From contig JAGYKL010000002.1 in assembly GCA_018401705.1 (NCBI GenBank), positions 129,526-193,525 of the forward strand: a stretch of 64,000 bases of DNA, read 5' to 3'. Every line of letters starts with the position of its first letter. Positions within the stretch are counted from its first letter, which is position 1. Shown here piece after piece: positions 1-9,492 of this stretch. Source of the DNA: Bacteroidia bacterium (GTDB lineage Bacteria; Bacteroidota; Bacteroidia; M30B66). The notes beneath the pieces were generated by a model. That model made no database searches and was not told the DNA's origin. It saw only the letters and a program-made list of their open reading frames with translations. The position numbers were made by a program, and so were the translations under genes.

Positions 1-56
1 CATGCCAATAAACTTCAAACTGTTGATACTATCCTGATTTTGCATAGCAAATGAAA

Positions 57-64
57 TAATTTTG
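57..64 (+). promoter_or_regulatory. Bacteroidota -7 promoter box (TAATTTTG)
   Basis: The octamer TAATTTTG matches the Bacteroidota -7 consensus TAnnTTTG exactly. It would place the transcription start near position 70, leaving a leader of about 25 bases before the TTG start at 96. No TTG -33 box is visible at the usual 17-23 base spacing, so the assignment rests on one box. It supports the TTG start because nothing upstream would be transcribed. Confidence 0.45.
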
Positions 65-95
65 TAGTTCTTTTGATAGTATCACAATCTTCACA

Positions 96-2579
96 TTGCT
101 ACACAAACTTTCTCTTTGCTTTCTACTCATAGTTCTTGCCGCATTTTTCCGGCATAACGAGCTATCTGCGCAGCTCACGAAAGTTAAAGGAACTGTTTAC
201 GATAATAAAACAGGCGAAACAATGCCATTTGTAAATGTTGTTTTCAAGGGAACAACAATAGGCACAACCACCGACATCAACGGAGAATACGAATTAGAAG
301 CCCAAAGAGCCATAGACACCATGATGGTTAGTTTTATTGGTTATAAAGCTCAACGAATTGGAATCAAGAGGCTCAAATCCAACCAAGTAGATGTTCGACT
401 AGAGTCCGAAAATGTGCAACTCCGTGAGGTGGTCATTCGCCCTGGCGAAAATCCTGCTCATAGAATCATGCGAGAAGTTGTGGCCCACAAAAAGGAAAAC
501 AATCCCGAAAGAGTACAGACTTACGAATATGATGTTTACAATAAAATTCAATTTGACCTCAACAACTACAAAGAAAAATTCACTGATAAGAAACTGTTCA
601 AGCCATTCAATTTTATATTCGATTATGCCGATACCACCGAAGATGGGAAGCCTTATCTGCCAATAGCATTTACCGAAACCTATGCACATGTTAGACATAC
701 CACCGAACCTAACAGGAAACAAGAAACCATTCTTGGCAGCAAAATATCAGGGATAAAAAACGCGAGTGTTTCCCAGTTTATGGGCGACATGTATCAAAAT
801 GTGAATATCTACAATGATTTCCTTCTCATTTTTAACAAAAGTTTTGTTAGCCCAATCACCGATAATTTTCTTAGATATTATAAATATTACCTCATCGACA
901 GTGTCTACATTGATAATGAACGATGCTATAAATTGCTGTTTCTTCCAAAGCGAAAGCAGGATTTAACCTTTACAGGTAATTTGTTTATTCACGATTCAAC
1001 TTGGGCAGTAAAGCAAGTAAGCATAAGCTTTAACGACAATGCCAACGTAAACTTCATTAAGCAGTTTGATGTGTTTCAAGAATACGAGCATGTAAACAAT
1101 GAACAATGGATGCTTAAAAAAGAGAAGTCTCTTGGAGATTTCGCGCCTTTTGAAAAAAGCAACGGTGTTGGTGTTTTCGGTCGTAAAACAACCTATTATG
1201 AAAATTTCAGAATTAATGAGCCCATACCCGATTCTGTTTTTCAAACGGGAAGAGATATAATAGTTACCGACTCGGCTACTTCTAAAGACACTCAATTCTG
1301 GGATGACATCCGACCTGATACGCTTTCAAAAAGAGAAAAAGACATCTACACGATGGTTGATTCTCTAAAACAGGTTCCCAGACTAATCAATACCCGCTAT
1401 TTCGTCCAAATGCTCGCAACCGGTTACCTGCATTCAAAGTGGATGGAAATTGGGAAGTATTACACCTTCTGCAGTTGGAACGATATAGAAGGTGTTAGAT
1501 TCAAATTTGGAGGAGTTACCTCAAACGACTTCAGCAAACGCCTAGAGCTAAGAGGCTGGTTAGCATACGGCCTCCTGGATGAGCGATTTAAAGTAAGAAG
1601 CGGTTTAAGATGGTTCGTCGACAAAGACAAAACCAATAGAAGACTACTAACATTATCTTATCAGTCTGACCTTGAGCAACTCTCCCTTAGCGCAAACTCA
1701 TTAACACTCGACAACGTGCTTACCTCTTTGCTTAGAAGAACAGCACTTACCAATGTTACCAATGTTGAAGACATTAAAGCTCAGCTAGAATATGAGTGGT
1801 TCCCGGGCCTAATGAACAAGTTCACTGTCTTTAACAGAAGGCTTACGCCTCTGGGAAGTTTTAACTTTAAAAGACCAACAATAGATGGCGGTTTGCAAAA
1901 TGTAAGTCAAATCACAACCACCGAAGTGGGATTCCAAACCCGATTTGCATGGGGCGAAAAATTTATATCAGGAGAATTTGACAGAACTAGTGTTGGGACT
2001 AAATATCCAGTTCTTCAATTTGATGTAGGTTTTGGTATTCCAAATTTACTTGGTTCACAATATGAATATGTAAAGGCAAGATTTAGAGTAAGCGATCGTT
2101 TTAGGATAAATCCATTAGGATATACTGATTATGTAATTGATGTTGGTAAAATCTGGGGAACTGCTCCATACCTCTTTCTTGAATTGCACCAAGGCTCTCA
2201 AACATATGCACTCGACCCTCTTGCTTTTAACATGATGAATATATTTGAATTTGCAAGCGACAGGTATGCTTACCTTTTTGTTGATCATCATTTTGAAGGA
2301 TTCTTTCTAAACAAAATTCCACTACTGCGTAAACTAAAGTGGCGAGAAGTACTAACTCTCAAATCGGTAATTGGCGATATGCGCCCTGAAAACTTAAATG
2401 AGATAATTTACCCGGGAGGCCTAGACCCTCAAATTCATCGACCATACTTAGAAAGTGGAGTTGCTATCGAAAACATCTTCAAAATAGTGAGGGTAGATGC
2501 GCTTTGGCGAATGACTCATCAAGATCGTCCCAACACTCAGCGCTTTGGTGTCAGGGTTTCTTTATCTTTCAGATTCTAA
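96..2579 (+). CDS. DUF5686 outer-membrane protein with carboxypeptidase-regulatory-like domain
   Basis: The protein has 827 residues. Residues 1-25 look like a signal peptide ending at SAQ. Residues about 27-105 form a CarboxypepD_reg-like beta-sandwich of the kind found at the front of Bacteroidota outer-membrane proteins. The remainder matches the DUF5686 family, and the chain ends in a C-terminal Phe after alternating residues, as in outer-membrane beta-barrels. The start is TTG: the in-frame stop at 57-59 leaves no ATG upstream. The function of DUF5686 proteins is not established; a role in outer-membrane assembly or transport is inference. The next gene, lptB, follows after 4 bases, so the two are probably cotranscribed. 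Confidence 0.85.
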   Translation: MLHKLSLCFLLIVLAAFFRHNELSAQLTKVKGTVYDNKTGETMPFVNVVFKGTTIGTTTDINGEYELEAQRAIDTMMVSFIGYKAQRIGIKRLKSNQVDVRLESENVQLREVVIRPGENPAHRIMREVVAHKKENNPERVQTYEYDVYNKIQFDLNNYKEKFTDKKLFKPFNFIFDYADTTEDGKPYLPIAFTETYAHVRHTTEPNRKQETILGSKISGIKNASVSQFMGDMYQNVNIYNDFLLIFNKSFVSPITDNFLRYYKYYLIDSVYIDNERCYKLLFLPKRKQDLTFTGNLFIHDSTWAVKQVSISFNDNANVNFIKQFDVFQEYEHVNNEQWMLKKEKSLGDFAPFEKSNGVGVFGRKTTYYENFRINEPIPDSVFQTGRDIIVTDSATSKDTQFWDDIRPDTLSKREKDIYTMVDSLKQVPRLINTRYFVQMLATGYLHSKWMEIGKYYTFCSWNDIEGVRFKFGGVTSNDFSKRLELRGWLAYGLLDERFKVRSGLRWFVDKDKTNRRLLTLSYQSDLEQLSLSANSLTLDNVLTSLLRRTALTNVTNVEDIKAQLEYEWFPGLMNKFTVFNRRLTPLGSFNFKRPTIDGGLQNVSQITTTEVGFQTRFAWGEKFISGEFDRTSVGTKYPVLQFDVGFGIPNLLGSQYEYVKARFRVSDRFRINPLGYTDYVIDVGKIWGTAPYLFLELHQGSQTYALDPLAFNMMNIFEFASDRYAYLFVDHHFEGFFLNKIPLLRKLKWREVLTLKSVIGDMRPENLNEIIYPGGLDPQIHRPYLESGVAIENIFKIVRVDALWRMTHQDRPNTQRFGVRVSLSFRF

Positions 2580-2583
2580 AATC

Positions 2584-3309
2584 ATGAAGCTTTACACCAC
2601 AAACCTTGTTAAAAGATATAAGAAGCGAACAGTCGTTGATCACGTTTCTGTTGAAGTAAACCAAGGTGAAATTGTTGGGCTTTTAGGTCCAAATGGAGCC
2701 GGAAAGACTACTACTTTTTACATGACTGTTGGACTAATTAGACCCAACGAGGGAGATGTTTTTCTTGATGACCTAAACATCACCAAATTACCAATGTACA
2801 GAAGAGCAAAGCTCGGAATTGGCTATTTGGCACAGGAAGCTTCAGTTTTTAGGAAACTCTCTGTTGAAGATAATATTAAAGCTATACTTGAACTTACAGG
2901 GGTTTCGAAACAACAGCAAAAAGAAAGATTAGAAGATTTGCTAAATGAGTTCAGTCTTCAGCACATTAGAACCAACCGTGGAGACCTTCTTTCAGGAGGA
3001 GAACGACGTAGAACTGAAATTGCCCGTGCACTTGCTTCTGACCCAAAATTCATCTTGCTTGATGAACCTTTTGCCGGAGTTGACCCAATTGCTGTTGAAG
3101 ATATCCAAAGCATTGTAGCTAAACTTAAAGATAGAAACATTGGCATTCTGATTACCGACCATAATGTGCATGAAACTCTTAATATTACAGATCGAGCATA
3201 TTTGCTCTATGAAGGTAAAATTTTAAAATCCGGAACAGCCGAAGAATTAGCCGCAGATGAAACTGTTAGAAGAGTTTATTTAGGTCAAAACTTCGAGCTT
3301 AGAAGATAA
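2584..3309 (+). CDS. lptB: Lipopolysaccharide export ABC transporter ATP-binding protein LptB
   Basis: This 241-residue ATPase powers lipopolysaccharide extraction from the inner membrane together with LptF/G, which are not in the window. Walker A (GPNGAGKT) is at residues 35-42. The signature LSGGERRR and Walker [13 protein letters not shown] follow, with a switch His in TDHNVHE. The reading frame is open back to 2545, but the ATG at 2584 gives the canonical LptB N-terminus and avoids a 35-base overlap with the upstream gene. The Leu-Ala-Gln Q-loop (LAQEASVF) is typical of LptB and separates it from general ABC ATPases. It is probably translated from the transcript that begins upstream of the DUF5686 gene. 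Confidence 0.95.
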   Translation: MKLYTTNLVKRYKKRTVVDHVSVEVNQGEIVGLLGPNGAGKTTTFYMTVGLIRPNEGDVFLDDLNITKLPMYRRAKLGIGYLAQEASVFRKLSVEDNIKAILELTGVSKQQQKERLEDLLNEFSLQHIRTNRGDLLSGGERRRTEIARALASDPKFILLDEPFAGVDPIAVEDIQSIVAKLKDRNIGILITDHNVHETLNITDRAYLLYEGKILKSGTAEELAADETVRRVYLGQNFELRR

Positions 3310-3370
3310 ACTTCCTAAATCTGAACCAATTCAAAGTATCTTCATATCATCGAACCTAATTCGATAAAAT

Positions 3371-4507
3371 ATGAAGTTCTATTTGTCTCTTGCCTTTGCC
3401 ATCTGCATCTTAACAATTCATGCCCAGGATTCTAAAACAATCAAAGGGATTAATACTCACAGCCTAGAACTATCAAGTGCTTTACATAAAAAGGGAGAGA
3501 ATTTATTCTGTTCTCCTCTCAGCCTCAGTACTGCCCTGGCAATGGTTTATGCGGGATCTGATGGTCAAACTAAAGCAGAATTCGAAAAGATAATGCATTA
3601 TCCGGGTGAAGAAACATTCGGCCAAATGAGGTTTATTGACCAACGTATCGAGTCAGTCAATAAAAACGGCAAGGTTACACTTGACCTGGCTAATGCTCTT
3701 TGGAATAGGATTCCACTAAAGAACGAGTATGAAGCAAGACTTAAAAATGAATTTCAGGCAGAATTTTACCCTTTAACAACCGAAAAACCCATCAATGAAT
3801 GGGCTTCCAAAAAGACACGCGGTAAAATTCCTAAAGTGCTAAATGAAGGTGATATAACCCCCGACATGGCAATGGTTCTAACAAATGCCATCTATTTTAA
3901 AGGTTCTTGGTTATATAAGTTTGACTCCTCCTTGACGAAAGAGCAAAATTTCTATCCTTCTTCAGGTAAAAAAGAAAAATGTGAATTGATGTTTTCTGAA
4001 ACTTCTGTATTCTATTATGAAAACACAAACTACCAACTTATAGAATTACCTTATCAAGGAAACGAGATTGTTATGGAAGTGTATCTTCCCTCTAAAAACT
4101 CGAACATCTCAAAAATGTTGAAAGAGATTTCTTCTTCTAAAGACGTTCCGAAAACTTACGAAAAAACAAAGGTTTTTCTACCCAAATTCAAAATGGAGAC
4201 GTCTTACGACTTGATACCTGTTATGAAAAAAATGGGCTTAGTTTCTCCATTTACAGATGCTAACTTCAGCAAAATGTCTGATGCTCCTCTGGTAATCAGC
4301 AAACTTCTCCAAAAAGCATTTGTAGAAGTAAAAGAAAAAGGCACTGAAGCTGCTGCAGTTACAGTTGTTGGAATTACGCTTACTAGCGCACTTCCCACTC
4401 CTGTAAAGGAACCAAAAGTATTTCGGGCCGACAGGCCATTTTATTTTGCAATTAGAGATAAGCAAACCAGCCTTATACTTTTTACCGGAATCGTGGAGTC
4501 GCTCTAA
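3371..4507 (+). CDS. Secreted serpin-family protease inhibitor
   Basis: The 378-residue protein has a signal peptide (about 1-18, ending at HAQ) followed by a full serpin fold. The hinge KGTEAAAVT at about 323-331 has the small-residue pattern of inhibitory serpins. Counting from the hinge by the alpha-1-antitrypsin register puts P1-P1' near Thr338-Ser339, so a target with chymotrypsin- or elastase-like preference is more likely than trypsin; this register is an inference. The C-terminal signature (RPFYFAIRDK) is present. Serpins are sporadic in bacteria. A secreted inhibitor could protect the cell from its own or others' proteases. It is monocistronic by spacing: 61 bases after lptB and 34 before the next gene. 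Confidence 0.92.
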   Translation: MKFYLSLAFAICILTIHAQDSKTIKGINTHSLELSSALHKKGENLFCSPLSLSTALAMVYAGSDGQTKAEFEKIMHYPGEETFGQMRFIDQRIESVNKNGKVTLDLANALWNRIPLKNEYEARLKNEFQAEFYPLTTEKPINEWASKKTRGKIPKVLNEGDITPDMAMVLTNAIYFKGSWLYKFDSSLTKEQNFYPSSGKKEKCELMFSETSVFYYENTNYQLIELPYQGNEIVMEVYLPSKNSNISKMLKEISSSKDVPKTYEKTKVFLPKFKMETSYDLIPVMKKMGLVSPFTDANFSKMSDAPLVISKLLQKAFVEVKEKGTEAAAVTVVGITLTSALPTPVKEPKVFRADRPFYFAIRDKQTSLILFTGIVESL

Positions 4508-4517
4508 AATGATTACT

Positions 4518-4525
4518 TAGATTTG
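4518..4525 (+). promoter_or_regulatory. Bacteroidota -7 promoter box (TAGATTTG)
   Basis: TAGATTTG matches TAnnTTTG and lies 16 bases before the ATG of the following T9SS protein gene, within the 34-base gap after the serpin stop. No clear -33 TTG is present. Confidence 0.4.
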
Positions 4526-4541
4526 TAGGAAACGCTTCATT

Positions 4542-5396
4542 ATGAAAAATTTCCTACTTCTAATTTTCCTTTCTTCTTGGTTTCATTTAATTGATCTAAA
4601 GTCTCAAGTTATCATAAGTGAGAACTTCGAAACTTGGGAAGATCTTGGAGATGGATATACTCAACCTGAGGGATGGTTTTCGAGTAATGCTTTCGATGCT
4701 TTATTTGGCGATAACCAGGGAATATTACAAAGTAATGATAGCTATGAAGGCCAATATGCCGCCAGAATGCGAGCTTATTTTACAATTGAGCCCGATCCGG
4801 TTGGCTCATTTATGAATCTGACTGCCCCAATAAATGAAAATCCTGAAATGATTTCAGGCTGGTACAAACATTTGCTAGTCAATGATACCGTTATACTTAT
4901 CGCTCCCTGCTTTGCCTATGATGCAGAAAATGATACTTCAACAAGCGTTGGTACAGTAAATATCGAGTTCTCCGGTCTGGTAGAAGACTACACCTATTTT
5001 TCGAGCCCTTTTACTTTTCAGCAGCCTGCAACAGCTGATACAATAAGATTGTTAATTGCATTTAGTGACATAGTTCTCTCTGGAGAATCCACTTTCACAA
5101 TCGATAATATTAAAATAGAATCTAGTAGTTCGTTATCTGAATTATCAGGATTTAGCATACCATGCTATCCAAATCCTGCCGAAGGCAGAGTTTCTTACTA
5201 TTTGCCTCAAAACCTAAAATCAGCAAGCCTCTGCCTTACAAATGCTCTTGGTCAAGTATTTTTCTCATTAAATCAAGATTTGTCCCAAGGCACGCATCAA
5301 CTTAGTTTAGAAGGCCTCCCGGCTGGAATTTACCATCTAAACATAAAGGACGAGGATGGATTTACAGGAAATTCCAGGATCATTCATATTGATTAA
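4542..5396 (+). CDS. T9SS type A sorting domain-containing secreted protein
   Basis: The protein has 284 residues. It begins with a signal peptide of about 22 residues. The middle (about 25-195) is a beta-rich domain with FETWEDLGDGY and a TFTIDNIKI ending, resembling the jelly-roll modules common in Bacteroidota surface proteins. The C-terminal 75 residues carry the T9SS type A sorting signal (CYPNPAEGRVSYYLP, then ALGQVFF, then LPAGIYHLNIKD), so export across the outer membrane by PorU-type machinery is expected. No catalytic motif is recognised; ligand binding or adhesion is a guess. Confidence 0.8.
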   Translation: MKNFLLLIFLSSWFHLIDLKSQVIISENFETWEDLGDGYTQPEGWFSSNAFDALFGDNQGILQSNDSYEGQYAARMRAYFTIEPDPVGSFMNLTAPINENPEMISGWYKHLLVNDTVILIAPCFAYDAENDTSTSVGTVNIEFSGLVEDYTYFSSPFTFQQPATADTIRLLIAFSDIVLSGESTFTIDNIKIESSSSLSELSGFSIPCYPNPAEGRVSYYLPQNLKSASLCLTNALGQVFFSLNQDLSQGTHQLSLEGLPAGIYHLNIKDEDGFTGNSRIIHID

Positions 5397-5479
5397 TCGC
5401 GCGATTTAGAAAGACTCTCTTAATATTTATTTAACAATTGCTTAAACTTTAAGATATTAGCAGAGTCTTTAACCGCTAT

Positions 5480-5878
5480 ATGCATAAAATCACCCAATTC
5501 CTCATAGTAGGAGTCTTTGCTTTATTTATCGTTCCTGGTTGCTCTAAAGAGCCAGGACCAGGAGGAAATGCCTCTATTCAAGGAAAAATATTAATTCAAT
5601 CTTTCAATAGTAATTGTTCCGCATTGATTAGTGAATATTACGGTGTTGACCAAGATGTATACCTCATTTATGGCGATGACCCTTCGTATAGTGAACGTGT
5701 TAGAACAGGTCCTGGAGGGGTTTATTGGTTCCCGTATCTCAGAAAAGGAGAATACACCGTTTATGCTATTTCAGAAACATGTTCACCTGTCGGTGGAGAT
5801 ACAATTAGTGCCCAAACGGTAACTATAAATGACAAAGACGAAACCGTGCAGCTTGAAGATATTATAGTTATTAGATGA
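5480..5878 (+). CDS. Small lipoprotein of unknown function
   Basis: The protein has 132 residues and a lipoprotein signal with a lipobox (VPGC, lipidated Cys21). The mature part is a small beta domain with two further cysteines and a repeated acidic, glycine-rich character. It resembles the carboxypeptidase-regulatory/CnaB-like folds often found in Bacteroidota lipoproteins (GEYTVYAIS near the middle), but I do not recognise a named family. Its stop overlaps the next start (ATGA), so it is translationally coupled to the following gene and probably heads the VTC/DUF4956/DUF2490 operon. Confidence 0.7.
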   Translation: MHKITQFLIVGVFALFIVPGCSKEPGPGGNASIQGKILIQSFNSNCSALISEYYGVDQDVYLIYGDDPSYSERVRTGPGGVYWFPYLRKGEYTVYAISETCSPVGGDTISAQTVTINDKDETVQLEDIIVIR

Positions 5879-6450
5879 AGTTCTCACTGCTTTTTTTAGC
5901 TCTTATTATATGCCAAACCTCAACTTTGGCCCAATCAAAGAAAGAGGTTAGAAATTATGGCATTTCTTCTTTTGTTGAAACAAGAATTCTTTATGAAAAC
6001 GGAGTCGAATCGAAACGTTTCATCAAAGAGAAAAAAGCATGGAACAAAAACGGGCAACTAATTCTTGACGAACAATATTCTAAAAATGGTGAAATCCAAT
6101 CAAGAGAAACTTTTGTTTGGAACAAAGATGCGTTGATTGAAGAAACTTCTGAGAATTATAGCAAAGAGAAATCTGCTAAAAAGGAGTTTGTAAAAAAATC
6201 ATACAGCCTGCAAAAGAAAAAAGTTATCGAGGAAAAAGTATTCAACGAGAAAAATGAGCTCATTGAGCGAGTTACTTATTTTTATAACCGGTTTGGAGAT
6301 AAAATTGAAGAGCAAGAGTTCAGCCCCTCTAATGAATTGATTAAAAAGGTTGTGTATTTATATAATAAGAAAGGGCTTAGAATCGAGAAAGCTGAGCTCG
6401 ACTCTCAAGGTATTGTAACAGAAAAGACCCTTTATGAGTATTCCTTTTAA
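5875..6450 (+). CDS. Secreted protein with YNKKG-type short repeats, function unknown
   Basis: The protein has 191 residues with a signal peptide (about 1-19, ending at LAQ). The mature part contains several degenerate units of about 20 residues built around a Tyr-x-Asn-(K/R)-x-Gly core (for example YNRFGDK and YNKKGLR), alternating charged and aromatic residues. This resembles the MORN/YD-like repeats of YwqK-type proteins, but the match is loose. It overlaps the preceding lipoprotein gene by four bases and the following VTC gene by one base (TAATG), which argues for one coupled operon. Confidence 0.65.
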   Translation: MKFSLLFLALIICQTSTLAQSKKEVRNYGISSFVETRILYENGVESKRFIKEKKAWNKNGQLILDEQYSKNGEIQSRETFVWNKDALIEETSENYSKEKSAKKEFVKKSYSLQKKKVIEEKVFNEKNELIERVTYFYNRFGDKIEEQEFSPSNELIKKVVYLYNKKGLRIEKAELDSQGIVTEKTLYEYSF

Positions 6451-7205
6451 TGGCAGCTTCACTCTTAAATATCATTAATAGCTTTTACCCAATCTCATTA
6501 GAAGGTATGGATAGAGTGCGTTTACTCAATCGCACAGATAAGAAATACCTAATGAATGCTGAAATGCTAAATACATTCCTGAGGCCACTAGCAAATTATT
6601 ATTTTGTGCTTGAACACATTGAAAAGCGAATACTGCATTATGAAACACAGTACTTCGATACTAAAGAACTTGATTTATACGCCATGCATTTACATGGACA
6701 AGGAAGAAGGTATAAAGTGAGAAGGAGATTTTACAGTGATAGCAAGATTCGATTCTTTGAACTTAAAACCAGAACAAATCAGGGAAAAACAGAAAAACAA
6801 AGAATCCTAACTCCTGATAATAACTCACAATTACGAGAAGAAGAAATTGAACTACTTCAAAACGAACTTCCGTTTGCGCCTGAATTATTAAAACCAACCT
6901 TGCTCACAGGTTACGATAGAATTACTCTTGTTAACAAAACCCATAACGAAAGAGTTACAATAGATTTGTCTTTAAACTTTGAGCAAGATGGTGAAAAAAC
7001 AGAAATGCAAAACTTAGTCATCGTAGAAGTAAAACAGGCAGAAAAAGCCCTAACTCCAGCATTGGAAGCCTTGCGCGATCTTCGTCAAAAACCAGGTGGG
7101 ATAAGTAAATATTGCTTAGGATTGATTTCAACTTTGCCAAAATTACCTTTTAATAGATTTAAACCACTATTGCTTAAAATAGACAAGCTAATTACCACCA
7201 CCTAG
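6450..7205 (+). CDS. VTC-domain (polyphosphate polymerase-like) protein
   Basis: The protein has 251 residues, essentially one VTC domain. This triphosphate-tunnel fold makes polyphosphate in yeast Vtc4. Features fitting the tunnel are the basic NRTDKKYLM segment near residue 30, the cluster YKVRRRFY followed by FELKTR, and the acidic-basic EVKQ near residue 192. There is no signal peptide, so the domain should be cytosolic. Bacterial VTC proteins commonly sit beside DUF4956 membrane proteins, as here: the next gene starts one base after this stop. Polyphosphate synthesis is inferred from the family and not proven for bacterial versions. Confidence 0.85.
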   Translation: MAASLLNIINSFYPISLEGMDRVRLLNRTDKKYLMNAEMLNTFLRPLANYYFVLEHIEKRILHYETQYFDTKELDLYAMHLHGQGRRYKVRRRFYSDSKIRFFELKTRTNQGKTEKQRILTPDNNSQLREEEIELLQNELPFAPELLKPTLLTGYDRITLVNKTHNERVTIDLSLNFEQDGEKTEMQNLVIVEVKQAEKALTPALEALRDLRQKPGGISKYCLGLISTLPKLPFNRFKPLLLKIDKLITTT

Positions 7206-7206
7206 A

Positions 7207-7893
7207 ATGATTAAAACAATCAAATTCAGCATTTTAAGTTTGCTTTTCCTTGCTTTTGGAGCATTGCCATTAAGCGCTGCTAATGAATTCCCTCAAGACT
7301 TTTTCTCTTTATCTGCCGACCATCTGTCTTCATATTTCTTTGTCAGACTTCTGATAAATATATTCTCAATGATTGTGCTGGTGAGGTTTATATATTATCC
7401 TGTTTACAAAAAGAACGACTACTTCTTCACGTTCTTCATGTTTAATGTTACCATCTTCATAATCACACATTTACTAAATAGTGAAACCGGCTTCTCCATG
7501 GGAGCTGCTTTCGGACTTTTTGCTATTTTCTCGATGCTACGATACCGAACTGAAGATATAACAGCAAGAGATATGACCTATCTTTTCGCTGTAATTACTC
7601 TTGGATTGATAAGCTCGGTAAATCAAGGAAACCTGCTTGAATTACTTCTCATAAACGGAATCGTACTTGGATTGGCATTCTTACTTGACGGTGGCATCCT
7701 TATCAAAACAGAGCGCATGCAAGTAGTTCAATACGAAAAAATCGAAATGATTAGACCCGAAAACCGTCAAGAACTACTTAGCGATTTGCGAGAAAGAACC
7801 GGATTAAACATCAGAAAAATCAGCATCGATAAAATTGATTTCCTTAGAGATACGGCACTAATCAAAGTTTATTACATCGAGCAAAAACACTAA
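7207..7893 (+). CDS. DUF4956 integral membrane protein
   Basis: The protein has 228 residues with an N-terminal signal or first membrane segment (7-25) and about four more hydrophobic segments up to residue 165. A soluble C-terminal domain of about 60 residues follows (ERTGLNIRKISIDKIDFLRDTALIKV). The motif FSMLRYRTEDI near residue 110 is characteristic of DUF4956. The family is repeatedly found next to VTC-domain genes and is thought to work with them, possibly as a membrane partner or channel. It overlaps the downstream DUF2490 gene by one base (TAATG). Confidence 0.85.
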   Translation: MIKTIKFSILSLLFLAFGALPLSAANEFPQDFFSLSADHLSSYFFVRLLINIFSMIVLVRFIYYPVYKKNDYFFTFFMFNVTIFIITHLLNSETGFSMGAAFGLFAIFSMLRYRTEDITARDMTYLFAVITLGLISSVNQGNLLELLLINGIVLGLAFLLDGGILIKTERMQVVQYEKIEMIRPENRQELLSDLRERTGLNIRKISIDKIDFLRDTALIKVYYIEQKH

Positions 7894-8570
7894 TGAGAAT
7901 TCTTCTCCTTGCTTTTTTATGCTTTTGCACCTTGTCAATTTCCGCTCAAACGCGGGATGATTTCAGATTCTGGAGCAGTGTTTCATGGTCATCTGAGCTG
8001 AACGATAAACTTTCAGTTGTTTTAGATAACGAAGCTCGCTGGGAAAATAATGCTTCTGTCCTAGGTCGGTATTTCATTGAACCTGGCATTCGTTATAAAT
8101 TCAGCGACCTATTCAGGCTTCAACTTCAATACCGTTTTATAAGAGATTTTGATGAAAGATGGTGGGGTAATCGAAACAGAATAACCCTTGATGCAATCTT
8201 CAAAATCAAGAAGGCTAGATGGAAATACTTAATGCGAGCAAGGTTTCAGTATGAGAAAAACGGCTATGGCTTTATCGACGAATCCCTCGATGTTCCTGAA
8301 CTCTACAATCGGGAAATGATCAAAGTGAATTATCGCCTCAATAGGTTCTGGGAACCATTCATCAGTTTTGAAGCAAGATTTCTCTTTCAGGATGATGCAC
8401 TTCCAGGATTTATTGGTTTTGATCGTCATAGACTTCGTCTGGGAACAGACTATAACATCTCAAATAGGCTAAGCGTTGGTGCATTCTTAAGCTGGCAACA
8501 AGAATGGAATAGAAATACAAACGACCGTCTCCTCATTCTCGGAACCTCAATTTCCTGGAATGCCTTGTAA
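7893..8570 (+). CDS. DUF2490 outer-membrane beta-barrel protein
   Basis: The protein has 225 residues with a signal peptide (about 1-18, ending at SAQ). The mature chain is almost entirely alternating amphipathic strands rich in Trp, Arg and Tyr (FRFWSSVSWSSEL, IRYKFSDLFRLQLQYRF, RLGTDYNISNRL), as in DUF2490 proteins, which are predicted outer-membrane beta-barrels. It closes the operon begun at 5480. An outer-membrane pore paired with an inner-membrane DUF4956 and a cytosolic VTC protein suggests an envelope-spanning arrangement, which is inference. Confidence 0.8.
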   Translation: MRILLLAFLCFCTLSISAQTRDDFRFWSSVSWSSELNDKLSVVLDNEARWENNASVLGRYFIEPGIRYKFSDLFRLQLQYRFIRDFDERWWGNRNRITLDAIFKIKKARWKYLMRARFQYEKNGYGFIDESLDVPELYNREMIKVNYRLNRFWEPFISFEARFLFQDDALPGFIGFDRHRLRLGTDYNISNRLSVGAFLSWQQEWNRNTNDRLLILGTSISWNAL

Positions 8571-9251
8571 TTAAATTACAATATTCACCATTCTACCTGG
8601 CACTACGATTACCTTTTTTGGACTTCCTCCATTCAACCATTTCTCGGCTTCTTCATGAGAAAGGGCTAAAGATTCTACTTCCTCTTTTGGCATGTCAGCC
8701 GAAACAGTGATATTAAACCTGGTTTTTCCATTAAATGCCACAGGATAACTTATACTGCTTTCCTTAATAAAGTCATCATTCCAATCTGGAAATTTGGCAT
8801 TTACCACAAATCCATCCTCTCCTAAAGCACTCCACAATTCCTCCGCTATATGCGGAGCATATGGCGAAAGTATAATCAGCAAGTTTCTCAGAATCTCTCG
8901 GTTGCGACATTTTTGTTCGCTTAGCTCATTTACACAAATCATAAAGGTACTCACCGAAGTATTGAAAGAGAAACGTTCAATATCTTCTGCAACCTTCTTA
9001 ATTGTTTTATGTAAAGTCCTTAATTCACTTTCCGTTGGCTTTGCTTCCTGAACTTTCAAATTACCCTGATCATCAAGAAATAAATTCCAAAGTTTCTTTA
9101 GGAACCTATAAACGCCTTCAATTCCATTAGTGTTCCATGGTTTCGATTGCTCCAAGGGTCCCAAAAACATCTCATACATTCTGAGTGTATCGGCTCCAAA
9201 GTGAGCAATGATATCATCAGGGTTCACAACGTTGAACTTCGATTTCGACAT
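8571..9251 (-). CDS. leuS: Leucyl-tRNA synthetase, C-terminal fragment (KMSKS and anticodon-binding domain)
   Basis: The 226-residue fragment begins exactly at the KMSKS catalytic loop ([14 protein letters not shown]) and runs through the anticodon-binding domain to the usual LeuRS C-terminus (PGRMVNIVI). In the same frame upstream of its Met the sequence still encodes LeuRS-like residues ([18 protein letters not shown], back to about 9317) before an in-frame stop. The Met here is therefore internal to the real protein and not a true start. The enzyme charges tRNA-Leu and is essential. The rest of it lies at 9493-12132. Confidence 0.9.
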   Translation of the reverse strand: MSKSKFNVVNPDDIIAHFGADTLRMYEMFLGPLEQSKPWNTNGIEGVYRFLKKLWNLFLDDQGNLKVQEAKPTESELRTLHKTIKKVAEDIERFSFNTSVSTFMICVNELSEQKCRNREILRNLLIILSPYAPHIAEELWSALGEDGFVVNAKFPDWNDDFIKESSISYPVAFNGKTRFNITVSADMPKEEVESLALSHEEAEKWLNGGSPKKVIVVPGRMVNIVI

Positions 9252-9492
9252 CTTCTCTACCTCAACTCCACAAACATAATTCCTCAGCTTGAGGATGAAT
9301 TCAACCGATTATTTGGAATTTGACTCAAACCATTCTTAAGACATTTTACATAAATTAAATTCTCCTCCAGTATAGTTGTTTGTTGAACTTTTTTTCAGAT
9401 ATCTTTTCTTTAAGAGTTGTTTTTATTAATCACATCATCAATTTCTTAACAATATTTTCATTTGATGATCTAAAGCAACAGTGTAAAATCAA
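9252..9492 (-). other. leuS: Degraded link between the two leuS fragments
   Basis: These 241 bases separate the two LeuRS frames and have stops in all three minus frames. The part nearest 9252 still reads as LeuRS in the downstream frame (VCGVEVEK). The expected HVDV...W segment just after the upstream fragment cannot be read cleanly in any one frame. Several indels, or a replaced stretch, are needed to join the fragments. Because leuS is an essential single-copy gene, sequence error is the simplest reading. Confidence 0.6.

Noticed and set aside
2545-2583. An earlier start for lptB overlapping the end of the DUF5686 gene.
   Set aside because: The added residues do not match LptB N-termini. 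The ATG at 2584 gives the canonical one.
9252-9492. A separate small gene or RNA between the leuS fragments.
   Set aside because: No start plus sensible frame is seen, and LeuRS-family residues can be recognised at the 9252-9317 end.
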